A stretch of 64,000 nucleotides of DNA from Streptomyces bicolor. GTDB taxonomy: Bacteria; Actinomycetota; Actinomycetes; Streptomycetales; Streptomycetaceae. The number at the start of each line of letters is the position of its first letter. Positions within the stretch are counted from its first letter, which is position 1. Positions 36,471-46,446 of this stretch are shown in pieces. The notes under the pieces are model-generated. The model ran no database searches. It was not told the DNA's origin and saw only the letters and a program-made list of their open reading frames with translations. The stretch covers positions 4,787 to 68,786 of the forward strand of contig NZ_JOFS01000039.1 of assembly GCF_000719285.1 (NCBI RefSeq), in the 5' to 3' direction. A program made the translations under genes and the position numbers.

Positions 36471-37888
36471 TTGGGCACCCCCACGACCGTGCCGTCGGCG
36501 AGGCCCTTGCCGGAGATCTCGACCATGCTGTCGGCGAACATGCCGACCTCGACGGGCGTGCGCCGCACCTCGCCGTCGGGTTCGACGACGTCAACGGCGT
36601 AGCCTCCGCCCTGCCGTGCCACGAGGGCGTTGATGGGCACCACAAGGACGTTCTCCCGGGTCTCCGCCTTCAGGGAGACGTCGACGGCGGCGGCCTGGTA
36701 GCTGCCGAGCTTCTTCTGGTCCGCCACCTTCAACTCGACGGGCAGCGTGGCCTTGTCGGAGTCGCCGCCGTCGTCCGAGCCCGCGCCGGACGGGGCGCCG
36801 TCCTGGCCGGTGGTCGGGGTGCCGATGTCGGTGACCTCGGCCTGCACGGTGGTGTCGTCGGGCAGGGTGACCGTGGCCTTGGTGCCCTTGCGGACCAGGT
36901 CCTCGTACTGCGCGTCGAGGTCCACACTGACCACGCGCTCGGTGCCGGTCCAGGTCAGCACGGTGCCGCCGAGCGGGGCCCCGGGCAGCGCCTTCACGTC
37001 CGCGACGCGCCGGGCGCCCTCGGCGATCACGGCGTCGCCGGGCCGTACGGTGCCGGTCTCCTCGCGGCCGAGGTCGTCCTGCCAGTCGCGTACGGCGTCC
37101 GCGGTGCCGGACGTGTACTCGTCGTCGACGTCGAAGCCGGTGTAGCCGAGTGCGGCGAGGTTCTTCTCCAGCATCCGCACGTCGGCGCCCTCACTGCCCT
37201 CCTGCATCTGCCGGTAGAGGGGGATCGAGCCGTACAGGAGCGGTACCTCCTGCTCGGCGACCCGGTAGACGGCATCGCCCCGCTTGATGACGTCGCCGTC
37301 GGCGGGCACCCATGTGACGACTCCTGAGCCGCCCTGCTGACCGGACGGTGCCTGTACGGCCGACACGTCGCCGTGGCCCAGGCTGCCGTCCACGGTTTCG
37401 TTGCGGGTGAGCGTCGTGCGTTTCACCTCGGTGGTGCTGGGCGGGGCGTCGGGCGCGGACACGTCCGCGCCGGAGCCGTCGCCGCCGAGGACGCCGGCGC
37501 TCGCGGCCCCGGCTCCGGCGACGACCGCGATCGCGAGGGCGACGAGGCCCGCGGTGCGCCAGGGGCGGCGCCGACGGGAGGCCGCCGGGGCCGACGCCTC
37601 GTCACCACCCGCCCCGTCGGGCGCGGTTTGCGTGGTCGCGGTGTCGACGTCCGTGCCGGGGCGGGTGGCGACGTCCGGTGCCGCCGTGGTCCTCGTCTCC
37701 AGGTCCCCCGTGCCGGGCGGCGACACCTCGCCCGGTTTGCGCAGTTCCAGCTCCGCGGAGGGGTCCGGGGCGCCGCCGTTGCCCGCGGCGCCCGGCGGGC
37801 CGGAGGTGTCGTCGCCGGGTGGGTGCGGCACCGACGCTTCGGGGTCCGTCCCGTGCTCCCGCTCGCGGGTCTCGTCGGGTGCGGTCAC
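36467..37888 (-). CDS. Efflux adaptor (HlyD/MacA-like) with peptidoglycan-binding domain
   Basis: 473 residues from GTG 37888, whose first bases overlap the lipoprotein stop. A low-complexity cytoplasmic tail of about 105 residues leads to one membrane segment ('TAGLVALAIAVVAGAGAASAGVL'), then a lipoyl/barrel-sandwich part ('WVPADGDVIKRGDAVYRV'), an inserted PG_binding_1 repeat ('GADVRMLEKNLAALGYTGFD') and a beta-barrel. The peptidoglycan domain suits a Gram-positive adaptor. A longer frame upstream overlaps the lipoprotein and is rejected. Confidence 0.87.
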   Translation of the reverse strand: MTAPDETREREHGTDPEASVPHPPGDDTSGPPGAAGNGGAPDPSAELELRKPGEVSPPGTGDLETRTTAAPDVATRPGTDVDTATTQTAPDGAGGDEASAPAASRRRRPWRTAGLVALAIAVVAGAGAASAGVLGGDGSGADVSAPDAPPSTTEVKRTTLTRNETVDGSLGHGDVSAVQAPSGQQGGSGVVTWVPADGDVIKRGDAVYRVAEQEVPLLYGSIPLYRQMQEGSEGADVRMLEKNLAALGYTGFDVDDEYTSGTADAVRDWQDDLGREETGTVRPGDAVIAEGARRVADVKALPGAPLGGTVLTWTGTERVVSVDLDAQYEDLVRKGTKATVTLPDDTTVQAEVTDIGTPTTGQDGAPSGAGSDDGGDSDKATLPVELKVADQKKLGSYQAAAVDVSLKAETRENVLVVPINALVARQGGGYAVDVVEPDGEVRRTPVEVGMFADSMVEISGKGLADGTVVGVPK

Positions 37889-38448
37889 TGGCCACCGCCC
37901 GAGCCGGTGAGAGCACCGCCGGGCCACCTGTCCTGGCAGGCTGTCCGCGCCTTGTTCCACTTCTCGCCGCCGGGATTGATGCCGCTGGCCGCGAAGTCGA
38001 TGCTCATGCTGCCGCCGTTGATCTCCGGGTCGGGAAGCTCCGGCAGGCCGTTTTCCCGCATGCACTTCGCCCAGGCGGCGACCTTCGTGGAGTCGAGTTC
38101 CCCGCCGCCGGGCCCGCCGCCGACCTGGCCCTGGGGCATCTTGTCGCGGCAGGCCTGCAACGCCTGCTGGAACTCGGCGGAGTTGGGGTCGATACCACTG
38201 TCCGGGCTGAGCGCCAGACCGCCGCCGGGCTCCGGATCGGGGAAGGCGGCCACGCCGTTGTCCCGCATGCACTTCGAGAAGGCCAGGGCCTGGTCCTCGG
38301 GGCTGGTGGGTGAGGCCTCGGCCCCGGCGGGCGCCTTGGCCTCGTTGGACGACGAGCCGTCGTCGGAACAGGCGGTGAGGAACGCGCCGGTGAGCAGCGC
38401 GGACACCGCGAGCAGGGTGGAAGCGGTTCGCTTGTGAGTAGTGGGCAT
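37885..38448 (-). CDS. Lipoprotein with duplicated KCMRxNG...PDP motif, efflux operon
   Basis: 187 residues. The signal peptide ends in the lipobox LTAC. The mature protein has two copies of one unit: 'FSKCMRDNGVAAFPDP' and 'WAKCMRENGLPELPDP', each with a later Cys ('ALQACRDK', 'ARTACQDR'), suggesting two disulfide-bonded repeats. First gene of the MacAB-type operon and probably its extracellular substrate-handling part. It lies 114 bases after the prephenate dehydrogenase gene on the same strand. Confidence 0.78.
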   Translation of the reverse strand: MPTTHKRTASTLLAVSALLTGAFLTACSDDGSSSNEAKAPAGAEASPTSPEDQALAFSKCMRDNGVAAFPDPEPGGGLALSPDSGIDPNSAEFQQALQACRDKMPQGQVGGGPGGGELDSTKVAAWAKCMRENGLPELPDPEINGGSMSIDFAASGINPGGEKWNKARTACQDRWPGGALTGSGGGQ

Positions 38449-38562
38449 GGGCCAAGTTCTACGGGGGCGGCGGTCACAGCGCGGACACAACAGACGCCTC
38501 GGATACAGGCTCCTTGCGCACCCGTGTACATGCCGGCCGACTGCCGCCCCGTGTCATGGCCG

Positions 38563-39459
38563 TCAGCGCTCCCCGCCGTCGGCCCGGTCCTCGGACAGTT
38601 CCCCCACCCCGGCGATGCCCCGCTCCAGCAGGTCCACCAGGGTGTGCCTGCTCTTGCCGCGGGTCTCCGGGCCCGGCCCGTCGCCGTCCGGTGCGGCGAG
38701 GTCGTACAGGGCCGCCACCACGCCGGCCAACTCCTCCTGGAGCCGGGTGAGTACGTCCGCGACCGCCCCCGCGTTGGACTCCACGATGTCGCCCCACAGC
38801 CGCGAGTCGCCTCGGGCGATCCGGGTCACGTCGCGCAGCCCCTGCCCGGCGAGGCGGGCCGCGGGCACCGGGCCGTCCCGAAGTCGCGCCGCCATCAGGC
38901 TGGCCAGCAGGTGCGGCGCGTGGGAGGTCAGGGCGACCGCGTCGTCGTGCGCACGGGCTCGCATCACACGGGGCACCCCGCCGCACAGCGCGATCAGCCC
39001 GACGGCCCGGTCGAAGGCGAGTTTGGTGGTGAACCGCGTGGGGGTGAGCACCCAGGGGCGGTCCCTGAATAGCTCGGCGCGGGCCGCGAGGGGCCCCGAC
39101 CGCTCACGGCCGGCCATGGGGTGACCGCCGACGTAGGAGGACGGATCGGGAGCGGTCGCGAGGATCTCGCGTTCGGGGCGCGCCTTCACACTCGCCACGT
39201 CGGTGTAGCTGCGGGCGAGGCCCCGCGCCTGTTCCTGCGCCAGGACCGGGGCGATCTGGCTGGGCGGCACGGCGAGGACCGCCAGGTCCACCGGGTGGGG
39301 CGGGGGTTCGGGCCGGCCGGCGCCCCGGGCCGCGGCGGCGCGCAGGGCGGTCTCGTCCCGGTCGGAGAGATAGACGGTCACCCGGTGCCTGCTCGCCGCG
39401 AGCGCCACGGAGGTGCCGATGAGGCCGGTGCCGACGACTGCCAGCGTGCGGATGGTCAC
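38563..39459 (-). CDS. Prephenate dehydrogenase, Hpg pathway
   Basis: 298 residues. The NAD-binding motif is 'AVVGTGLIGTSVALA'; 'YVGGHPMAGRERSG' and 'LTSHAPHLLASLMA' are TyrA hallmarks. It oxidises prephenate to 4-hydroxyphenylpyruvate. The start overlaps the hpgT stop (ATGA). In glycopeptide-type clusters a dedicated TyrA feeds HmaS, and the same holds here. No ACT domain is seen, so Tyr feedback is not expected. Confidence 0.92.
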   Translation of the reverse strand: MTIRTLAVVGTGLIGTSVALAASRHRVTVYLSDRDETALRAAAARGAGRPEPPPHPVDLAVLAVPPSQIAPVLAQEQARGLARSYTDVASVKARPEREILATAPDPSSYVGGHPMAGRERSGPLAARAELFRDRPWVLTPTRFTTKLAFDRAVGLIALCGGVPRVMRARAHDDAVALTSHAPHLLASLMAARLRDGPVPAARLAGQGLRDVTRIARGDSRLWGDIVESNAGAVADVLTRLQEELAGVVAALYDLAAPDGDGPGPETRGKSRHTLVDLLERGIAGVGELSEDRADGGER

Positions 39460-40811
39460 GACGCACCACTCGGGAGGGTCTCCCCCGCGCGCTCTTCCTC
39501 GGACAGCCGCTCGCCGATCAGCGCGGCCAGCCGGTCCAGGCCTTCCTCGATCCGGTCGGGTGTCAACGTGCTGATGGACAGGCGCAGTTGACGGTGGCCG
39601 GCGGTGGAGCCGTAGAAGTGGTGCATGGGTGTGAAGAGCACGCCGTGCTTGCGGGCCGCGTGGGCGAGCAGTTCGTCGTCGACGGTGAACGGGACGGTGA
39701 GCACGACGAAGAAGCCGCCCGTGGGGGCGTTCCAGGAGATGTCGGTGCGTCCGCCGAGGCGCCGGTCGAGGCCGTCGAGCACCTGTCGCAGGTTGCGGCC
39801 GTAGACCTCCGCCTCCCGGCGGTTGGCGCGGGCCATGCTGTAGTCGTGGGCGAGGAGTTTGCCGCCGACGACGGCCTGGGCGATGGGCGCCGTGTTGACC
39901 GTGAGCATGCTCTTGATCTTCGACAGCTCGTCGGCGAGGAGCGAGTCGCCCCCGGTGGCCCCGCTGACCCGCTGCCCGGCCACGACGTAGCCGACGCGGG
40001 CGCCGGGCATGCCGGTCTTGGCGAACGACCCCAGGTAGACGACGCGTTGGCGCCGGTCGAGCGACTTCAGGGTGGGCGGCCGCTCGGCCGCGCTGTTCAG
40101 TAATCCGTAGGCGTTGTCCTCCAGGAGCAACAGGTCCTCGGTGGCGGCGAGTTCGAGGAGCCGCCGACGGTCGGCGAGGGACATGCTGACGCCGACCGGG
40201 TTGGCGAAGTCGGGCGTGACGTAGCAGGCGCGGACGCGGTGGCCCGCGGCACGCGCCTCGCGCAGCCGGTCCGCGAGGTCGTCGAGGTCGATGCCGTCCG
40301 TGCCGGTGCGCACGGGCAGGACGGGCAGGTCGGCGAGGAGCGCGGCGCCGGTCAGCCCGACGTAGGTCGGGCTCGGCGCGAGCAGCAGGTCCCGGTCGCT
40401 CGCCCGCAGCGCGCGCAGCACCAGGAACATCGCCTCCTGGCAGCCGACGGTGACGACCACGGACGCCGGGTCGGCCTCGATGCCCTCGTCCTCGGCGAGG
40501 CTGCGCGCCACGAGGTCGCGGATGATCCCCTTGGTGTCGCCGTACTGGAAGAGCGTACGGGCGACCTCCGGCTCGCTCATCCCCCGTTCGGTGCGCAGGT
40601 GGTCACAGAAGGTCCGCAGGTATTCGTGGACCAGCGACACGTCGTAGAAGCCCTCGTAGGGGCGGCCCGCCGCGAAGGAGATCGCGTCCGGATAGGTGCC
40701 GGCGATCTCGTTGAGGAGTGTCATGGACGCCATCGACGCGTCGCCGAGCGAGGCGTGCAAGGTGGTCGCGGGCAACTCTGCCCTAATGATCTCGGAATTC
40801 AGGATTTCCAT
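39456..40811 (-). CDS. hpgT: 4-hydroxyphenylglycine aminotransferase HpgT
   Basis: About 451 residues, a fold-type I PLP aminotransferase. The PLP Lys lies in 'YLGSFAKTGMPGARVGYV', and 'DFANPVGVSMSLADRR' and 'LLLEDNAYGLLN' are in the usual order. It transfers the amino group, probably from Tyr, to 4-hydroxyphenylglyoxylate to give L-Hpg while regenerating 4-hydroxyphenylpyruvate. ATG 40811 is chosen with AAGGA 8 bases upstream; GTG 40814 is also possible. Cotranscribed with the dehydrogenase and divergent from hmaS. Confidence 0.9.
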   Translation of the reverse strand: MEILNSEIIRAELPATTLHASLGDASMASMTLLNEIAGTYPDAISFAAGRPYEGFYDVSLVHEYLRTFCDHLRTERGMSEPEVARTLFQYGDTKGIIRDLVARSLAEDEGIEADPASVVVTVGCQEAMFLVLRALRASDRDLLLAPSPTYVGLTGAALLADLPVLPVRTGTDGIDLDDLADRLREARAAGHRVRACYVTPDFANPVGVSMSLADRRRLLELAATEDLLLLEDNAYGLLNSAAERPPTLKSLDRRQRVVYLGSFAKTGMPGARVGYVVAGQRVSGATGGDSLLADELSKIKSMLTVNTAPIAQAVVGGKLLAHDYSMARANRREAEVYGRNLRQVLDGLDRRLGGRTDISWNAPTGGFFVVLTVPFTVDDELLAHAARKHGVLFTPMHHFYGSTAGHRQLRLSISTLTPDRIEEGLDRLAALIGERLSEEERAGETLPSGAS

Positions 40812-40815
40812 CACC

Positions 40816-40845
40816 TGAGTCCTTCATCCTTGAGTCCTTCATCTT
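40816..40845 (-). repeat. 15-base tandem repeat at the hpgT ribosome site
   Basis: TGAGTCCTTCATCCT is followed at once by TGAGTCCTTCATCTT (14 of 15 identical). On the hpgT strand this duplicates the AAGGACTCA ribosome-site region, so two potential ribosome sites stand in tandem. The rest of the 40,846-41,019 divergent spacer must hold the hpgT and hmaS promoters; no clear boxes stand out. Confidence 0.65.
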
Positions 40846-40923
40846 TGACAGCTGCGGTATTCAGCCGACCTCCGTACGATCGGGTCCGCATCAGAAGTAT
40901 TCGACCTCGCCGTCCGGCGGTAA

Positions 40924-43249
<2,326 letters not shown>

Positions 43250-43250
43250 G

Positions 43251-43655
43251 TCAGTACATCATCCGCGGGTCGGTGTAGTGCTTGAACTCCAGGAGGTTGC
43301 CGGTCGGGTCGATCAGGACCAGAGTGCGGTGCTCCTCGACGGTTCCCCCGAACCGGGACCGCACCTCCTGGAAGACCGGCACCTTCCGCACCTCGACCAG
43401 GCGCAGCAGCGCGTCGAAGTCGGCGGGCTCCCGGAACGTCACCCCGAAATGCCGTGGATACAGCTGTGGACGGTCCGGGACCGGTTCGTCAGGTGAGTAA
43501 TGGCAGACGAGTTGGTCGCCGAAGAAGTCGAATGTGACTCGGTCGGCATAGCGGCGGGCGACCGGACAGCCGAGCAGCTCATTGTAGAACCGTGCGGCGG
43601 CGTCCAGATCGCGGGTCGGCACCGCGATATGAAATGCGTCCGCGGAATTCCTCAC
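43251..43655 (-). CDS. VOC-family protein, last gene of the NRPS operon
   Basis: 134 residues, one vicinal-oxygen-chelate unit pair: 'FHIAVPTRDLDAAARFYNELLG', 'QLYPRHFGVTF' and the end 'IDPTGNLLEFKHYTDPRMMY'. Potential metal ligands are His in the first and third strands and Glu in 'LLEFK'. The GTG start overlaps the stop of the ComA-like gene, so the two products are probably made in equal amounts and act in one step series. It could be an isomerase, lyase or dioxygenase; nothing decides. Bleomycin-type resistance is less likely given the coupling. Confidence 0.72.
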   Translation of the reverse strand: MRNSADAFHIAVPTRDLDAAARFYNELLGCPVARRYADRVTFDFFGDQLVCHYSPDEPVPDRPQLYPRHFGVTFREPADFDALLRLVEVRKVPVFQEVRSRFGGTVEEHRTLVLIDPTGNLLEFKHYTDPRMMY

Positions 43656-44488
43656 CGGGTCACCTTCGACTCTTCCATGTCCAGCAATGTGTCGGCGCGC
43701 AGTCCGAGCCGCAGTGTTTCCAGGGCGATGATGTCGGACAAGGCGACGTTGCCGAGATTCACGTCGCTGCCGACCCGCTTCACGAAATAGGTCTGGAGCT
43801 TTTTCGTGGGCGCCTCGAAGACGAGCAGGTCGGTGTCGAGCCCGGCGTCGAGTACGTCCTCGACGAGTCCGAACCGCAGCTCTCCGTCGGCCCGGCAGAT
43901 GCCGCTGGTGCCGCTCTCGCGGGCCTCCAGGATCACTGAGCGTGCCCCGGCGTCCAGGTCGCGTCGGATCCCGGCGATCCACTGGCTCGGCGCGAACAGT
44001 TCGGAGCGGTGCGGGTCCTTGAACCCCACTTCGGAGACCACCTCGAAATCCGCGGCGAGCCGGGTGATGTACCGGCTCTTGTCCACCGGGGCGAGGTCGA
44101 TGGTGCCGTCGGACACCTCCACGCGGTCGCAGCCGTGTTCCAGACACAGGCCCCGGTAGTCCTCGAACCGGCCCCGCAGCACGTACTTCTCAAAGAGGGT
44201 GCCACCGAACATGTAGGAGATGCCGTGCTGCCGCAGCACCTCCGTCTTGTGTTTGATGCCGGTGGTGACGAGCGCCGTCCCCCAGCCGAACTTGACCAGG
44301 TCGATGAGGTCTCCGGCACTCTCCACGACGTCCTCGAACCAGCGGAGCGGTGCCCCGGTGTCGATGACCATGGTCCGCCCGCGGGTGCGGGGCTTGGGCT
44401 CGCGCACCGGCAGCTCCAGCGGACGGTGCGCGGCCGGCGGCGTACAGGACTGCGGCGTCAGGGACCGCGATGTGAAGGACTGCGGCAT
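43652..44488 (-). CDS. ComA-like phosphosulfolactate synthase family enzyme
   Basis: 278 residues with strong ComA family features in order: 'LVKFGWGTALVT', 'YMFGGTLFEKYV', 'DRVEVSDGTIDL', 'VVSEVGFKD', 'VILEARESGTSG' and 'VNLGNVALSDIIALETLRLGLRADT'. Archaeal ComA adds sulfite to phosphoenolpyruvate to give phosphosulfolactate, the first step to coenzyme M. An N-terminal extension of about 40 residues is extra. Placed in an NRPS operon beside a VOC protein, an acyl ligase and a free carrier protein, it may make an unusual phosphorylated or sulfonated three-carbon acid. That role is inference. Confidence 0.82.
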   Translation of the reverse strand: MPQSFTSRSLTPQSCTPPAAHRPLELPVREPKPRTRGRTMVIDTGAPLRWFEDVVESAGDLIDLVKFGWGTALVTTGIKHKTEVLRQHGISYMFGGTLFEKYVLRGRFEDYRGLCLEHGCDRVEVSDGTIDLAPVDKSRYITRLAADFEVVSEVGFKDPHRSELFAPSQWIAGIRRDLDAGARSVILEARESGTSGICRADGELRFGLVEDVLDAGLDTDLLVFEAPTKKLQTYFVKRVGSDVNLGNVALSDIIALETLRLGLRADTLLDMEESKVTR

Positions 44489-44519
44489 GGCCTGCCAACT
44501 CCATTGGGTGGTCCGGTAC

Positions 44520-45863
44520 TTATCGGGGTCGGGACTCCGTCGCGAGCAGGCTCTTGTGCACCTTGCCCAGGGCGGTGCGTGGCAGGGCGTCCACCACGTG
44601 GATCTCCTGCGGCAGCTTGTACGGGGCGAGTCGGGCGGCGAGGAAGGAGATGAGGTGGGCGCGGTCGGGGTCGTCCGCCACGATCCACGCGGCGACGCGC
44701 TGCCCGAGCCGGTCGTCGGGCACGCCGATCACGGCCGCCTCCACGACGGCCGGGTGGGCGAGGAGCGCGTCCTCGACCTCGCCCGCGCCGATCCGGTAGC
44801 CGCCGCTCTTGATCAGGTCGGTGTCCTTGCGGCCGAGCAGCCTCAGCGATCCGTCCGGCAGCCACTCACCGAGGTCTCCGGTGCCGAACCAGCCGTCGTC
44901 GTCGACGGCGGGGTCGCGCCCCAGATAGCCGGAGAACAGCCCGCTGCCGCGCACCCGGACCTCGCCGCCCGAGCCCACCACGTCCGTGCCGTCGAGCCGC
45001 ACCTCCATCCCCGGGACCGGGTGTCCCACGGAGCCCGCCGGTGAGTCCGTGTGCAGGTCCGCCGCCCGGGGGGAGGCGATGGCGAGGGTCTCCGTCATGG
45101 CGTACCGGTTGAGGATGCGGTGTCCGGAGAGCCGGTGCACGCGCTCGGTGACCGCCCGGCGCAGCCGGTCCGCGCCGGACACCAGCAGCCGCGCCGAGCT
45201 CAGTTCCCGCAGGTCGGCCGCGCCCATCGACCCCCACAGGGCGGGCACCCCGAAGTAGACCGAGGCGTGCGGTACGGGCGTGAGGTAGCGGCCGGTGTGC
45301 ACGAGCGGGGAGCCGATGCGCAGGGGGCCGAGGGAACCGAAGACGAGGCCGTGCACATGGGACAGCGGCAGCGCGTGGGCGAGTACGTCGTCCGGGGTCC
45401 ACCGCCACAGGTCGGCGAGGGCGTCGAGGCTCGCGGCGATCGCGCGGCGCGGGACGACGACGCCCTTGGGGGGCCCGGTGGATCCCGAGGTGTAGAGGAT
45501 GAGGGCGGGTGTCTCGTCCGGAGGTGGTTCGGGGGGCGGCGCGGCGCGGGCGGTGAGGTCGGGCTCGTCCAGGACGAGGTCGGCCCCTGCGTCACGCAGG
45601 ACGTGGGCGCGTTCGCGCCCGCCGGCCTCCGGGTGCAGCGGGACGGCGGTGGCCCCGGCCGTCAGGACACCGGCGACGGCGACGACTGTGGCGATGCTCG
45701 GGTGGGCCACGACCGCGACCCTGCGGGCGCCGGCCACGGACCCGGCGAGCGCGCCGACGGCGCCCGTCAGTTCGTCTCCTTCGAGGCGCCGCCCGGCCAC
45801 GTCGATGCGGGCCCGGCCCTCCCGCAGCGCCGGCAGCAGTGCCGGCGTACAGCCGCCCCCCAT
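44520..45863 (-). CDS. Acyl-AMP ligase (MatB/acyl-CoA synthetase-like)
   Basis: About 447 residues of the ANL superfamily. A3 loop 'LILYTSGSTGPPKGVVVP', 'AHALPLSHVHGL', 'YFGVPALWGSM', 'ILNRYAMTET', 'WFGTGDLGEW', and C-terminal 'GRKDTDLIKSGGYRIGAGEVE' with the catalytic Lys in 'RTALGKVHK'. It resembles malonyl-CoA synthetases more than amino-acid adenylation domains. The free carrier protein encoded 32 bases upstream is the likely acceptor, so the pair would load a carboxylic acid. ATG 45863 is used, with GGAAGGC upstream. Confidence 0.85.
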   Translation of the reverse strand: MGGGCTPALLPALREGRARIDVAGRRLEGDELTGAVGALAGSVAGARRVAVVAHPSIATVVAVAGVLTAGATAVPLHPEAGGRERAHVLRDAGADLVLDEPDLTARAAPPPEPPPDETPALILYTSGSTGPPKGVVVPRRAIAASLDALADLWRWTPDDVLAHALPLSHVHGLVFGSLGPLRIGSPLVHTGRYLTPVPHASVYFGVPALWGSMGAADLRELSSARLLVSGADRLRRAVTERVHRLSGHRILNRYAMTETLAIASPRAADLHTDSPAGSVGHPVPGMEVRLDGTDVVGSGGEVRVRGSGLFSGYLGRDPAVDDDGWFGTGDLGEWLPDGSLRLLGRKDTDLIKSGGYRIGAGEVEDALLAHPAVVEAAVIGVPDDRLGQRVAAWIVADDPDRAHLISFLAARLAPYKLPQEIHVVDALPRTALGKVHKSLLATESRPR

Positions 45864-45895
45864 GTCTTGCGCGCCTTCCGCCCGCACGGCCGGGC

Positions 45896-46177
45896 CTACT
45901 CGGCGGTGCCGGTGACGAGCGCCGCGACCGCCGCGACGAACTCACCGAGGGTCGGGTTCTCCCAGATGTCGCGGACGCCGCCCAGCTCCACCTGGTACGT
46001 CTGCTCGATCGTGGTCATCACGTGCAGGGCCGCCAGTGAATGGCCGCCGAGTGCGAAGAAGTCGTCCTCGTCGGCCACTTCGGGCACCTGTAAGGCCTCG
46101 CACCACAGGGGCGCGACGACGTCCCGTACCGCCGTCACGGTCGCCTCCTCGGTGCTCACGGCACCTCGTTCCATCAC
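45896..46177 (-). CDS. Stand-alone peptidyl/acyl carrier protein
   Basis: 93 residues, one carrier domain. The phosphopantetheine Ser is in 'LGGHSLAALHV', a PCP-type motif. It overlaps the ferredoxin gene by 4 bases and precedes the ligase gene. Free carriers of this kind hold an acid or amino acid for oxidation or for transfer to an NRPS; the ferredoxin and P450 genes next to it suggest on-carrier oxidation. Confidence 0.9.
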   Translation of the reverse strand: MMERGAVSTEEATVTAVRDVVAPLWCEALQVPEVADEDDFFALGGHSLAALHVMTTIEQTYQVELGGVRDIWENPTLGEFVAAVAALVTGTAE

Positions 46178-46440
46178 TCCTCCTCCAGGTCATGGCCCGG
46201 TCGGCCGGGCTCGTGCAGGGTGATCGCGCCGGACGGGCAGCGGTCCGCGGCCGCCCGCACCGCCGGCACCAGGCCGGCCCGGGGTGCCGGATCGACGAGC
46301 AGGACCCTGCCGTCCCGGTCCGACTGGTCGAAGACGGCGGGTAGGTGGGCCAGGCACAGACCGGAGGCCACACAGAGGTTGCGGTCGACCTCGACGCGCG
46401 GCCCGGCCGTTCGGACTCCCGTCTCGTTCATGTCCCTCAT
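46174..46440 (-). CDS. [3Fe-4S]-type ferredoxin
   Basis: 88 residues. Cys spacing is 'NLCVASGLCLAH' (C-x5-C) and, near the end, 'DRCPSGAI', the pattern of single-cluster actinobacterial ferredoxins that donate electrons to P450s. It lies 6 bases after a P450 gene and should serve one or both P450s. Confidence 0.9.
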   Translation of the reverse strand: MRDMNETGVRTAGPRVEVDRNLCVASGLCLAHLPAVFDQSDRDGRVLLVDPAPRAGLVPAVRAAADRCPSGAITLHEPGRPGHDLEEE

Positions 46441-46446
46441 CCCCTC

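Noticed and set aside
37889..38455. A longer start for the efflux adaptor
   Set aside because: It would overlap nearly the whole lipoprotein gene, whose lipobox and repeats are real. The GTG at 37888 overlaps the lipoprotein stop, as is typical for coupled genes.
43251..43655. Bleomycin-type resistance protein
   Set aside because: The VOC fold alone would allow it, but the start-stop overlap with the ComA-like gene and the distinctive C-terminus suggest an enzyme in the same pathway.
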